64,000 nt of DNA from Dichetophora obliterata (lineage: Eukaryota; Arthropoda; Insecta; Diptera; Sciomyzidae), in NCBI GenBank assembly GCA_963920525.1, contig OY986438.1, positions 129,282,920-129,346,919 on the forward strand. Reading direction: 5' to 3'. The notes below the pieces were generated by a model, which worked only from the letters and a program-made list of their open reading frames with translations, had not been told where the DNA came from and made no database searches. Position 1 is the stretch's first letter. Each line of letters begins with the position of its first letter. Below, piece by piece: positions 11,541-22,639 of the stretch. The position numbers and the translations under genes are program-made.

Positions 11541-12350
11541 TGTTGGATCTAACACACCTACTTTCACGCCCACTATTTGCAAAAAATGCTATGTTTCAGA
11601 CGGTTTTGGTCGCATAAGACTACAACCAGAACAAAAATCTGGTTAATTTAACCAAATTTTAACTAAATTTCAGGTTAAAATTTGCCAACATGAATCGTCA
11701 GGTTTAGATTACCACTTGCCTATCAGGTCAATTTAATCTGTTTTCATGGTGTAAAGAAACTGACAAATGTGGTGGTTTAACCGAATTCTTACCAGTAATT
11801 GTGGTTAAATCGAAATAAATCAGGTTTGTTTAACCAAATCCTAGGTTCAAATGTCCTTGACTCAATCACCTACATGCAAATTTTTTGACTTTTTTAACAA
11901 TAACATCACGAGAAAAAAAATTAGGACTAAAAAAGCACCACAAAACTAGAGCAAATTAATCATAGGCACTTTATTTTTTTAGCCTAACATAAAGACAAGT
12001 TCATTTCACCTACATTATCCCGCAGTTCGATTTATTTTTTTCCGCTATTTTCTACATTTTTTTTGTAAATCACATCCGTCAGGTAAAAGTAACCTGGATC
12101 AGGTGAGACTATTTTTCCCTGAGTGTACAATTAGGTAATTTACTTTGCATGGCTACTTTCGCTAACTTTACTAAAAATGGGCGTGCCCACTTTATTAACG
12201 CCCACGTTTCAGGGCATAAGCCTGGAGTGAAGCAAAGCGCGTTAGATTTATGCTAAATTGAGCTGAAATTTTATCATCCGATTTGTTTCGAGTATGAGAT
12301 GGCTTAAGTGAAAAAAATTTCACATCCCCTTTAACTCATTCATTTAATTC
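11541..12350. mobile_element. Fragment of the same repeat family as the Helitron-like element, interrupted
   Basis: 11541-11624 (CAGACGGTTTTGGTCGCATA) and 12126-12350 (GGGCGTGCCCACTTTATTAA, TCGAGTATGAGATGGC) match, in reverse orientation, the blocks at 8810-9020 inside the large element. They are one continuous piece of that repeat, split by a 501-bp insertion at 11625-12125. A TCTATCTATACGAATATATA sequence at 11410 resembles the 5' Helitron terminus and may be the start of this copy. Confidence 0.6.
11625..12125. mobile_element. 501-bp insertion with 4-bp TACA duplication
   Basis: TACA borders both sides (11621-11624 and 12126-12129), and the flanks join to restore the surrounding repeat. 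The ends form weak inverted repeats (CAACCAGAACAAAAATC against CACTCAGGGAAAAATAG). The interior repeats GGTTAA/TTAACC and CAGGT motifs and has no coding sequence. The superfamily is not determined. Confidence 0.5.
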
Positions 12351-12534
12351 AAATATATAAGTTTGGTTTAATCAAAATATTTACAACGCATTATGCAAAA
12401 TAAAAATGAAGAATTCGTCTATAACTTGATTTATCGTGTAAACGCAATACGGTTTTATTAATATTATGCGTTCGATACTATTATTTTCGATTTAATTATC
12501 TCTATTGCAATTAATATTACAGTTTTATAGGTAT

Positions 12535-12795
12535 TTAAGCCAAAAAGTGATAATTAACCCTGTAGTTCGGCTGGTGGCGGCATATCCCTTTGGACATGCT
12601 ATTTCTCAAACCTTTACAGGTACGTCCCAATGGGACAGGAGAATTGTAAGGTCCATGGTGCACATTGGGTCCGTTCGCCCCCGTCAATGACATCGATGTG
12701 TTAAAAGGACGTACAAGATATGCGGCGAGGGGCATGCCCCTACCACTGGAGGTACATGAATTCTTATACCAAGTAGTAGGTCCAAGTTTCAACTT
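12535..12795 (-). CDS. Candidate coding exon on the minus strand, gene unknown
   Basis: This roughly 250-bp island is near 50 percent G+C in a strongly AT-rich setting, which is what a host exon would look like here. The minus strand keeps one frame open for 85 codons, including GRGMPLAAYLVRPF, SLTGANGPNVHHGPYN and SPVPLG; the plus-strand alternatives close quickly or are shorter. Possible splice sites are AG before the stretch near 12790 and AAAG|GTTTGAG inside the right part of the frame, so exon limits are uncertain. I do not recognise the protein, and the composition (Gly, Pro, Asn, Ser) suggests a disordered segment. A GC-rich transposon fragment is an alternative. Confidence 0.28.
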   Translation of the reverse strand, partial: KLKLGPTTWYKNSCTSSGRGMPLAAYLVRPFNTSMSLTGANGPNVHHGPYNSPVPLGRTCKGLRNSMSKGICRHQPNYRVNYHFLA

Positions 12796-12899
12796 GGAAC
12801 TACTGGGAAACTTTCAAACGAATTCTGTGTGTGTGGAATCAGGGAAGGGAAAACGAAAAACTTCTATTCCTATTAGGGAAGGGAAATTAGGGAATTAGG

Positions 12900-13904
12900 A
12901 ATAAGGAAAGGGAAAACAAAAACTTCTATTCCTATAACACTAAACCTTTAAAAAAACAAAGCTATTTTGTTTAGTAGTTCTATAAAAATATACATTGCAG
13001 ATACATACTGTTTTGAGTGTGTACGGTAGGTATAAAGTAAATTATCGCGTTAGGTTTTGTTTGAGTATAAAAAATATATAATTATCGAAAATACCCCATT
13101 TTTAAATCTCAAAGCGATCTATATAGAACATTACATCCTGAATTTAAATAAAATTTTGCAATTCGAAGCCGTTAAACATTGATAAAAAATTGTAAAAGCT
13201 TTAAAATAACAATAAAATAAAAACAGTCATAAATTTGAAAACACAATAAAGCCAAAAGTGACTAAAATATAAACTACAATTGTATAAAAATCCATATATT
13301 GTAACTTGAAAAACAATTTGACTAAAATTTCGAATAATAGCATTAAAAAACTCAGTGTCACCGATAACTTAAAAAAGATAACATTTTAACTTTGCAGTTT
13401 AACTGCATTTGCATTTTAGAAGATATCTATTTGATAATCTATTATAATAATAAGATATCTATTTGGTAAAAATCGTTAGAAGAACAGATTTGTTTACAAT
13501 AACTTTATAACCTATCCTCTCAAAATCCATATCAATTGTGAAAAATACATTTCATTTAAAGAATTTCACATAAACTAATTAATACAAGTTTAAAAAAAAA
13601 GAATATGTTTTAAAGAAAAAAAAAATCAAGTTGAAAACGTCACAAAATTTTTGAAAAATATTTAAATTGTGCGTGTTTGCCTTATGTTCTAGTGAAAGCT
13701 AAAAAACTTAATCCGTATTCATTGAACAATAATACAAAAGATAACAATAATTTGCTGATCTACTGTTAAAAATACAGAGGTAAGTGTTCAAATGTTGTGT
13801 TCTACTCACAACATTTCTAGAATAATTTTAATTAGTTATTTGTCATCTGAACAAATTTTCGAGTTCAGTCGAATTATAAAACATAAAATAAAAATCAATC
13901 TATA
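12900..13904. other. AT-rich intergenic stretch
   Basis: No gene. A direct duplication of AGGGAAGGGAAAACRAAAACTTCTATTCCTAT type sequence lies at the left edge (12841-12941). A strong splice donor (CAGAG|GTAAGT) at about 13781 is not accompanied by a coding frame and could end an untranslated exon or be chance. Confidence 0.35.
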
Positions 13905-14865
13905 GATATATTGTCGAGTAACTCGAAAACATTACCAGGCTGGCAACACTATTTCCTTCGCTACTATTTTGCTCGTCCTTTGCCTTTGCGGCGAATTGGT
14001 CTTTTATCGTTGCTCAATATCCCGCTTTTCACTCTGCAATTCTCGAGAAATAATTGGGCGCGTTCTGCAGACCAAACTGTTGCACAACTGTTGACTAAAA
14101 GTCAACTGAACGAGCTGGTACATGCAGCATGGTCGGTGAGCGCTCGCCATTTTTGGTAGCGAACAATTTCAATGCTACGTGCGCTAACTTATCACAAATA
14201 CAGCTGATTTTGTTTGCCAACTCTTTGAAGAAAAGACTAGAAATGGATTTAAATGAAATTAAATATTGCATTTATAATTTATAATTTATTTTAATTTATT
14301 TAAATAAATAAATAAATATATGAAATTACATTTTCAGTACGAAAAGTATGAACTGAACAGAAATCAGATATTAAGAAACTGGATCAGAATTAAAACATAC
14401 TTGATCGAGTAAAATCTATCTGATTTACAGCGTAAATTTTATAGATTTACTCGTTCAAGAATGCGGTAATTAGACCCATGGACGGACAAAGCTTCTTTAA
14501 ATCAAAGTATTAACCAAATTTATCTAGAAATTGTTGAAGCTAATCGTTTCGTTCTTTTTGGATTTTGTTTTATTCATCTATTCTGGCATTTAAACCACCA
14601 AAAGCCTCTGTTGCTCCATCTCAATAATTTTTTTCCTTTGATGGTAACTTTCTTTGATCATAGAATCGTTTTTTCGAGAAATTGAACAGCTACCGTCTGA
14701 CTCTTCGTCAAGCAAAACACTGCCCAAATTGGTTGACTGTTGAAACACGCGTCTTCCGAAATCAGATTTTTATGCAATTTTGTGCTACCTTCTTGCATAC
14801 CAAATGAAGAAATAAGCCCAATGTTGTTCTATTGTCAGAAAAAATGTCGTAAAAAAATGTAAAGA
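13905..14865. other. Mixed intergenic stretch with a hairpin
   Basis: 13911-14160 is less AT-rich and open in one plus frame but shows no protein-family resemblance. 14398-14460 holds an inverted repeat (CTTGATCGAGTAAAATCTAT against ATAGATTTACTCGTTCAAG) enclosing about 20 bases. No further feature is supported. Confidence 0.35.
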
Positions 14866-15138
14866 AACTCGAGATGAAAAGCTGATTTTGACAACTAGCT
14901 CGCTTTTTTCTGCTTTCTACTTCATTCCTCTTTGAGTCGGCCCTACCTGGTTATTCTGCCATGCTCGCTGTCTGTATTGGTGACGAGAGTTACTCGGAAA
15001 ATCACGATGACGCAAACCAAAGATTTACCCTCTACCAAAATCGTTCAACGCGCCTAAAGAATTTTTCACTTCAAAAATGCCAAAATATCAGTTTTAGTGG
15101 GAATAAAACGAAAATCTAATAAATTAGCAAAATCTAAG

Positions 15139-16763
15139 GCCGCGTTCATAGTGGACGCTTTGGCTGAAGCTGAAGCATAAAGCTGCTTTGTCTAGCTTTT
15201 TTTGATCATAGTGAAAGCTTATTCAACGCTGCACAAAGTAGCTTATTGAGCTTATTGGTGTTCATAGTGCGCGCTTTATGCTTGCAGCTGACTGATGCTT
15301 TGCTTTCATTTGTTTCTTTGGAAAAATGGCCTCAATTGCGTTTTGTGGAGTCATTGAAAGATTTTTTGTTTAATGAGTGTGGAGAAGTGTAAAGAGAAAG
15401 GGAAAAGAGAACTGTGTTGATTTTTAATGAAAACAAGAGACATTACGTTGTTGGTAGATTTTAAAATTTCTTTTTGCATTCCACGAAGTAGTTCGAAGTT
15501 TTAAATTTCTGATTTGTATCGAAGGCAACAACAATTTTGAAACAGGATAGGAAAATAGAGGAAATAAGGGAAGGAAGCAAAGAATTTGCATGATATTTTG
15601 TTTGTAGCTTTATTGGTAGATTTTAAGCTCATTAAAAATGTTGCGATCACGTGAAGGCAGTGTTTTTTTTGTTTTCAACGCGGACTCCGATTTGTCGTTA
15701 CGCTAAATGGGTAGCGAAGATAAAAAAAAGAAGCGAGAAACTTAAATTTTCTTCTTTTTTAATGAACTTTCTGAAAATAGCATAAATTATCGATTTTATT
15801 CTTATCTTAAAAGTTTTCCACTTAAATGGATTAAAAAATTTGTATTAAAAAAGTTTGTTCTTCGATAAAAGCTTTTCTTTGTAATTATATGTGTATTAAA
15901 ACACAAAAATTTCATAAACTTACTCGGTATTTTCATTTGCTTATTTGATTTATTTCATCCCACAACTTTTCAGTTATTAACCGATTGTGGTAATTTTTTT
16001 GACGTTTATCCAATAAAGGACGCAGCGAATAAACTTCAGTTGTTAACTGATCAATATCCATTTTGAAACTAAACTAGTCGTAAAGTAGACTCGCGATTAT
16101 AACCAACGAAAGATCAAACCATTAATAAACAAAAGTTCAAAGGAACTTGAAACACACAAAGCATAACAACGGTAGAAAGTTCAGCACAAAAAGGACACAA
16201 GAACAACGAAAACTATATAACAAACGAGATAGAATACAAAAGTCACTTGTGAGAAGTGCATAAAACAGAAAAGAACCAAAAAACGAAACAACAAAACTTA
16301 GAAAACCAAAGCATAACAACAAAAACGCTACAGCAACGCAACAATAACGTAACAACGGTTAAAACTTCAGCAGAAAAAAATATCAAACATATAAAACAAA
16401 ATCAACGAAAATATTGTTAACAGGCAAATTTGGTAAACAAGTGCCGAAATGTAATTAAAAATTAAGAACGACGCAATAAATAATAAAACTAAGCAAACAA
16501 ATTTAAACTATGTGATCAAACAAGAATAAAGCTCCGAAAAGCATTTTAAAAATGCTCTGCAACAAAGCATAACAAACAAAATTATTTTGCTGTGAGAGTA
16601 AGCGAGATGGATATATAAGCGCTGAAAAGCATTTGAAAATAAGCTTTATGCTAGCTTTATGCTGTCACTATGAACACTTTGAGCTTTTTCCATATGATTA
16701 TACACAAAGCGTTTTTCAGCTGAACCTCTCGGCTAAGCTAAAAGCGCTTACTATGAACGCAGC
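15139..16763. mobile_element. 1.6 kb non-autonomous DNA transposon with CTAAG duplication
   Basis: Ends are inverted: GCCGCGTTCATAGTGGACGC at the left, and GCTGCGTTCATAGTAAGCGC as the reverse complement of the right. CTAAG lies at 15134-15138 and again at 16764-16768. The inverted copy of the host repeat at 21640-22050 reads straight through without the insertion, so an empty site is visible in the same window. Subterminal repeats of GCTTTATGC, AAGCTTAT and GTTCATAGT occur near both ends. There is no transposase; the long minus-strand frame at 16137-16355 is low-complexity Phe/Leu/Cys. A 5-bp duplication with these ends does not clearly fit a superfamily I can name. Confidence 0.8.
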
Positions 16764-17083
16764 CTAAGAAGATGAAAAATTCATATATTCGTATGAGAAA
16801 CAGCTTATGCTGTTTTTAAGGTTGTTGTTGTTGTGTCTGCTTGTTTGGTTTGTAATTACGTCGCTGTTGTGCTGCTTTTGTTGTTGTTTTTATTAATATG
16901 TATGTAAAACATACATATATAAATATACATCAGTTGCTTTAATTTTTTTCGTTTCCCAGATAGCCAATCGGCTCGGTTGAAAACGGTGTGCACTTTTAAA
17001 AGCACTGAAGAGGACCGTTTCGTTGTCAGCAAACTATGCATTGTGTGTTTCATATAAGCGTAGCATTTATTAAAATGTATATT

Positions 17084-17395
17084 AATGTCGATTTTCTATG
17101 ATTTTAATGCAAATTCTAAATGTTTGATAGTTTAAATCATTCTTGATTTTAAATACAAATTCTAGTTGTTCGATAGCTTAAAATCGTTTATTGAGCTTTA
17201 GGTCATGTTAGAACAATTCATTGCTCTAATGAATTTTTTTCAAAGAAACAACAGCAACAACATTTTCAATATGAAAAGAAAAAAAAACATCACTAGCTGA
17301 TTAATTAGTTAGCTGATTGATTAACTAGTTAGAGCAATTAATTGTTGTAACCTGACCTAAAGCTCAATAAATGATTTTAAGCCGACCGACTTGGA
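17084..17395. mobile_element. Diverged, right-truncated copy of the 51.8 kb foldback family
   Basis: Shares GATTTTCTATGATTT, CAAATTCTA, GTTTGATAGTTTAAATCAT and AAATCGTTTATTGAGCTT with 51831-52283, in the same order, and folds back on itself through CAACAGCAACAACATTTTC. The right arm ends early at about 17395. A further fragment of the family is at 21590-21640, next to the 21640-22050 repeat. Confidence 0.75.
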
Positions 17396-17461
17396 GAGGA
17401 ATGAAGTAGAAAGCAGAGAAAAGCGAGCTAGTTGTCAAATACAGCTGTTCATGTCGAGTAA

Positions 17462-18500
17462 AAATGAAGAACATCTAAAAAAATGTCAGCTAACTGAACC
17501 AACAACAATTACCAAGCAAATCTAAAACAACGACGCACAGAAAAGAGCAAGATCACATCGGTTGAGCAGCGTTAGAAGGGATGAACCGAATCGTCCACAG
17601 AAAATCAACAGAACTTTGCTTACTATGTCCCGCTTTTCACTCGTTACACACGAAAATTGTCGAGCTTGCGGCGAAAGCAATTATTGTTCTGGTAGCAAGA
17701 TCTCTTTGTCCCGCTTTTCACTCGGCAAAAATTGCCTTTGCCGCAAGCAGTTTGTGGATTATTCGCCCGCATGAGGGGGGTGGGTTTACGAAAGTCCCTT
17801 TTAGTAGCCCGAGTAGTCTACAAACAACTTGCGGCAAAAGCAATTATTGCTCATAGAATTGCCGAGTGAAAAACGGCCCTTTGGAGCACATGCAGAACCA
17901 AAACAACAATATCAGCAGCAACGTTGCCAGTTATGTTAGAAAAATCCCATTCGTTGTAATTTTTAATTGCCCTTAGGAACTTTTGTTTCTGGGAATTCCT
18001 ATTAAAATTTTTAATTTAGCGTGGTATTTTTTTTTAATTGGCGTGGAAATTCAGCGAGGTATTATTTTAATTTCCGTGGGTGTTTGGTAATATTCTTCTT
18101 CCATTTTTTTTTCAGTGAGAAAAGTTTCTTTGTGGTATTTCTAAATCTTTTTTAAATTGTTTGTGCATATGGGACTCATTGTGGTATTTTTTAATGCGAA
18201 TGAGATTTTTGTGGCAATTTTAAATGCATATGGAATTTGTGGTGGTATTTTTAAAACGCGTGGTATTTTTGTGGTAATTTTTAATGATCGTGAGATTTTT
18301 TTTGATAGTTTTTATTGCGGTAGAAACTTTTTTGTTTGTCTTTACAATGGTAATTTTTGTTGCATTTAATTTATGTTATTGTGAAAAAATAAGCTTTTTG
18401 TCGGAATTGTTTTAAATTTTAACTGGCAACCTTGACTAGTAGTAGTACATTTTTTTGTAGCCACATACGGGCTCTCTAGCTACATGCATCTGTATTCTCT
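17462..18500. other. Intergenic stretch with a small inverted repeat (about 17626-17877)
   Basis: CCGCTTTTCACTCG occurs at 17628 and 17710, and its inverse (CGAGTGAAAAACGG) ends near 17877. GCGGCGAAAGCAATTATTG and GCGGCAAAAGCAATTATTG are also repeated. This looks like one or two worn MITE copies. A related CCGCTTTTCACTC lies at 14022. 18000-18370 is T-rich and G-rich on the plus strand (repeated TGTGGTATTTTTAA). No gene is supported. Confidence 0.4.
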
Positions 18501-18759
18501 ATTGCATTCAGAGCTGTAAAGTCTGCATTCATATTAAAAATTTTAAGTACAACTGAATTAAGACATAAGAATGCATTCAATGAATGCGAAATTGATTTAT
18601 ACATAAAATTTTTAATTCACATTCAATTTTAAAAAAATGATTAATTAATCATTTCAATTATTCATTTTCGTTATTCAGAACAATGGATCAATTTTTTTAT
18701 TCATTTGAATGCTATTCACAAAGAATGCCATTCACAAGGAATTGCAGAATTTTCAATTA

Positions 18760-19000
18760 TTCTATTTTTATTCATTATTCATTTTTTATTCGTTATTAAT
18801 TTTTTAATTCTTTATTCATTTGTTATTCATTATTAATTTTTTATTGATTATTCATTTGTTATTAATTATTCATTTTTTATTCATTATTATTTTTTTATTC
18901 ATTATTCATTTGTTATTCATTATTCATTTCTTATTCATTATTCATTTGTTATTCATTATTCATTTCTTATTCTTTATTCATTTGTTATTCATTTTTTTGT
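18760..19000. repeat. (TTATTCATTATTCATTTT)n minisatellite, left arm
   Basis: Imperfect 9/18-base repeats of TTATTCATT/TTATTCATTTG. The inverse set is in the right arm. Apparent Ile/His/Phe/Leu reading frames over it are translation of the repeat only. Confidence 0.9.
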
Positions 19001-19033
19001 CATTGCTTAGGATTCGGGCTGTTTTTTTTATAG

Positions 19034-19296
19034 CAGCCCTATTCTGGCAAACTAACAAATTGTTAACCAGTATTTTGAATATTTCTATGTGTTTGTTGTA
19101 ATTTTTTTATTTCAGAACAAAATTTGAAGCTCAAAAATAAAAATTTTGATAAAAATTGTCAACTGCCTTTCAGTTATTGACAATTTCATTAACAAATTTT
19201 GTTTTTTGAGCTTTAAATTTTGTATTGAAAACAACAAACACATAGAAATATTCAAAATACTGGTTAACAATTTGTTAATTTGCCAGAATAGGGCTG
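19034..19296. mobile_element. 263-bp MITE with long terminal inverted repeats
   Basis: CAGCCCTATTCTGGCAAACT at the left is repeated inverted at the right end, and the match continues for 60 or more bases (TTGTTAACCAGTATTTTGAA, TATTTCTATGTGTTTGTTGT). Both halves also share GAGCTxxAAA and AATTTTGTTxTxxAG motifs toward the middle. A half copy of the same family is at 32871-32960. A remnant GGGCTG end just outside the left boundary suggests a second copy once abutted it. Confidence 0.8.
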
Positions 19297-20019
19297 TTAA
19301 TTTGATGATATAGATTACAACAGCAAAAAATTTTTTATAAATATCTTAAGAAATCAAAAAAAAAAAAAACATAACAAACAAATCTAAATCCTCGTGTATA
19401 CAATCTGTTAAAAAAACGCAACAAAAAATTTTTTAGGCAATTGGTGGAATTAAAAGCATGTTTCATTTGTGCCTAACTAGTTCCTAAACGTACGCTCGAT
19501 CTCTGTTGTTTTAACTTATGAAGAACCAATTCCTCACACCCCGCTGGAATAAGTATATCGGTTATGACATAAAATTTAATCGTATGTAGTTGGTTACTTC
19601 GGTTATCCATTTACCACTGGGACGAAGAAGCAAGCTCGGCATTAATTCGCTGGAAATAGTCATGACTGCGTGCTTAGCTTACTCAGAATTTTATTAACAC
19701 TCAACCTACCGATATTTCTTCAATACCTTTTCCTGAACCTTATCATCAAATTACTGGTAATTAACATATCCATAATTTTTATTATTAAACGCAGATAACG
19801 GTTTATTTATTATTAAATGAATTTAATGTATTTATAATGGTATAGAATGAAAAACCATGTTTAGATTCGAAAAACAATAATAGCAGGTCAGATTTACCGA
19901 TTGTGGTCAGTTTAGTGTTAACCTAGTTTGTGTTTGCAAGCGTAGTTCGGTTACTTGGATTCCTTTTTTCAAAATGTTTATTTCATGTTTCATTCAGATG
20001 AGAAACTCAATTTTTTTAC

Positions 20020-20173
20020 ATATCGATGGCTTAATGTAGAAAAGGTGTTTTTCTATAGAAAATTTTTTAAATGCAGATTTTAAATAAAATAGGCAACAAA
20101 TTTACAATCGTAGCTTTCACAAAAAAAAAAAAAAAAAACGAGTTACGCATTTTCTATATTAAGCCATCGATAT
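20020..20173. mobile_element. 154-bp MITE
   Basis: ATATCGATGGCTTAATGTAG near 20020 is repeated inverted at 20150-20173 with one mismatch in 24. The interior has a long A run. It lies in the loop of the hAT-type foldback element. Confidence 0.75.
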
Positions 20174-20574
20174 AAAAAAAAATTATTTTGAAGTTCTCAC
20201 CAGTTTTTGGTAACTTAAATTGTACATACTTTTATTAACAGATATCTTTCTGTTCCTGAAGTAAGTATATCACGTTTTATGTTCGATTTCTTAAACCAAT
20301 TTTTAAATGAAAATACTTTAACCCGAACCACCCTGAATAATTTTTTTTTTAAATTTTTAGAATGACCTGTTAACGCAAATATAAAATTTAGGTTTAAACT
20401 AAAATAAGCACATTTTAAGTGTTTGTGTTTGCGTGTCCATATGGCAACGACAGGGTGTTTCGGGTTAATCGTGAGCTATTTAGATCAAATAAGTTTGAAG
20501 AAGGCAACAACAACTCTGTATATATGTATATTAACTTTTTAAATTTTTTCTGTTCTTATCAATATCGTCAAATT

Positions 20575-20915
20575 GATAAGCAATGACAAAAAAATGAATA
20601 ACAAATGAATAAAGAATAAAAAAGGCATAATGAATAACAAAGGAATAATGAATAAAAAATGAATAATGAATAAAAAATGAATAATGAATAAAAAATGAAT
20701 AATGAATAAAAAATGAGTAATGACTAAAAAATGAATAATGAATAAAAAAAGAATAATGAATAAAAAATGAATAGTGAATAAATTATGAATAATGAATAAA
20801 ATATGAATAATGAATAACAAATGAATAAAAAATGAATAATGAATAACAAATGAATAAAGAATAAAAAATGAATAACGAATAAAAAATGAATAATGAATAA
20901 AAATAGAATAATTGA
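20575..20915. repeat. (AATGAATAATGAATAAAA)n minisatellite, right arm
   Basis: Inverse of the left-arm repeat, about 340 bp of AATAATGAATAAAAAATG-type units. It makes the arms of the surrounding element self-complementary. Confidence 0.9.
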
Positions 20916-21175
20916 AAATTCTGTAATTCTTTGTGAATGGCATTCTTTGTGAATAGCATTCAAATGAATAAAAAATTTGATTCATTATTCTGAATAACGA
21001 AAATGAATAATTGAAATGAATAATTAATCATTTTTTTAAATTGAGTGTGAATTAACAATTTTATTTTTAAATAAATTTTGCATTCATTGAATGCATTCCT
21101 TTTCGTTATTCATTGATTAATTTTTTTTTGATTTAAATCAAATTGAATGCATTCTTTTACAGCTCTGATTGCATT

Positions 21176-21639
21176 ACAACCCAACAAGCCATGGATGTTA
21201 CTATGCCAGCTAAACAATACTTAAAACGGCAGCGTCTGATTTGCTGGAATGAAAAAGACATGTTTTTGTACCTTGAAACCGTTCTCTATATAATTGTAAA
21301 GTCCATTTTTACATTTATGAAGAATCGAATTGAAATGTATGTCATACTCGCTTGATGTGTCGTTTGTTCTTGTCTTTTTCCCTCTCTTTTTCACCCGTTC
21401 GCCAAAAAACGCTGAAATATGCATTGAATCTTGTTTTTAAATCAAGGTAGTGCAGTTGAGTTGACGTTTATTGTTTAGTTTATTATTGCAACTTAATAAA
21501 TACCATTTCAAGAAAAGGTTACAATTGTTTAACAACAAATAAAATTAATATACAACTTAAAGTTTGCTATATGACCTTCTTATTTATTGTGTTGATTTTC
21601 TATGATTTAAATACAAATTCTAATTGTTTGATAGTTAAA
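21176..21639. other. Intergenic stretch ending in a foldback fragment
   Basis: No gene is supported. 21590-21640 (GATTTTCTATGATTTAAATA, CAAATTCTAATTGTTTGATAG) is an end fragment of the 51831-52283 foldback family. Confidence 0.4.
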
Positions 21640-22050
21640 AATAAATGGTACGCTTATATGAAACACACAATGCATAGTTTGCTGACAACGAAACGGTCCG
21701 CTTCAGTGCTTTTAAAAGTGCACACCGTTTTCAACCGAGCCGATTGGCTATCTGGGAAACGAAAAAAATTAAAGCAATTGATGTATATTTATTTATGTAT
21801 GTTTTACATACATATTAATAAAAACAAAACAACAACAACAACAACAAAAGCAGCACAACAACGAACGACGTGATTACGAACCAAACAAGCAGACACAACA
21901 ACAACAACCTTAAAAACAGCATAAGCAGCTAGTGCAGCTAAGCAGCTTGTGCATTTCTCATACGAATATATGAATTTTTCATCTTCTTAGATTTTGCTAT
22001 TTTATTAGATATTCGTTTTATTCCCACTAAAACTGATATTTTGGCATTTT
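21640..22050. repeat. Inverted copy of the repeat split at 15077-17070
   Basis: This segment is the reverse complement of 15077-15138 joined to 16764-17070. Shared stretches include TATGAAACACACAATGCATA, CCGAGCCGATTGGCTATCTG, CATACGAATATATGAATTTT and TTTTATTCCCACTAAAACTG. It lacks the 1625-bp insertion found in the other copy and therefore serves as the empty-site reference. It also contains CAACAACAACAACAA runs. No coding frame is conserved between the copies. Confidence 0.85.
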
Positions 22051-22203
22051 TTTTTGTACGATGAATATTAAAGGCTGTAGGTATACCCCAAAGTGTCAAA
22101 TATCACTTTGAAAAAATTTGTGAAAATGACCCCCATACAAACCGCGCTGTAAGACGTAATTCTACGTCAAAATAAATCTGTAAAAAACTTCAATCTTTAT
22201 ATT

Positions 22204-22489
22204 AATCTTTAAGTGGTGAAGTGGAGTCTCACAGGCCCCTCCCTAGTCGCGATTTCCGAGAAACACATGAAGACTGCAAAGTTCCTTAAATGTTTATTTT
22301 TGATTAAAATTGAAAATAAAAAGAAAATACTATTGTTTAAACATTTATTCTTTTAATTTAACTTCTATAAACCAATGTTTGTAGTTTTTGTAAAAGATTG
22401 ATTGAATAATCAACCAATGAAGTAAAGGAGCCTGTGAGACCCCACGTCACTGGCAGTATAAAAAAAGTTAATATCACCACTTAAAGATT
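22204..22489. mobile_element. 286-bp MITE
   Basis: AATCTTTAAGTGGTGA at 22204 is exactly inverted at 22474-22489, and a second inner pair (GGGTCTCACAGGCTCC-type) lies about 30-60 bases in. The interior is AT-rich and non-coding. Flanking duplication is not clear. Confidence 0.7.
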
Positions 22490-22639
22490 TGTAACCAAAT
22501 TCAGTTTCGGCCGAATATTATAAAATGGTCGAATGGTCGGTTTCGGTTTCGGTCGGAAACTAAATAGTTATAACTTCACAAGAGTATTGTCTGAATTAGA
22601 TATTTTATTACTATCTTTAGTTTCGTAAATTTGTCGCAG

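Larger units (their letters stand above)
14866..17461. mobile_element. Composite inverted-repeat block, arms about 75 bp
   Basis: The arms at 14866-14945 and 17388-17461 are inverted copies of one another (TGACAACTAGCTCGC, TGCTTTCTACTTCATTCCTC). Between them lie: part of a second repeat (15077-15138 and 16764-17070) that recurs inverted at 21640-22050; the 1625-bp insertion 15139-16763; and a diverged foldback copy (17084-17395). The arms could be the terminal repeats of an old transposon that collected the others, but no target duplication was found. Confidence 0.5.
18509..21167. mobile_element. hAT-type foldback element, 2.66 kb, exact 8-bp duplications
   Basis: ATTGCATT flanks both sides (18501-18508 and 21168-21175). 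The ends are CAGAGCTGTAAA and its exact complement, matching the CAGRG-type start and 8-bp duplication typical of hAT transposons. The outer 500-600 bases of each side are inverted copies, including TTTTCGTTATTCAGAA, TTTGAATGCTATTCACAAAG and long TTATTCATTATTCATTTT runs, so the strand would form a very long hairpin. The loop contains two further inverted-repeat units (19034-19296, 20020-20173) and no transposase. It must be mobilised in trans if it is or was mobile. Confidence 0.85.

Noticed and set aside
16137..16355. Minus-strand 72-residue frame with Cys/Phe/Leu clusters
   Set aside because: Low complexity, inside a non-autonomous transposon, no family motif.
18820..19101. Ile/His/Leu/Phe-rich open frames here and at 20539-20985, resembling membrane proteins
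   Set aside because: They coincide exactly with the TTATTCAT arrays and have repeat-period amino acid patterns.
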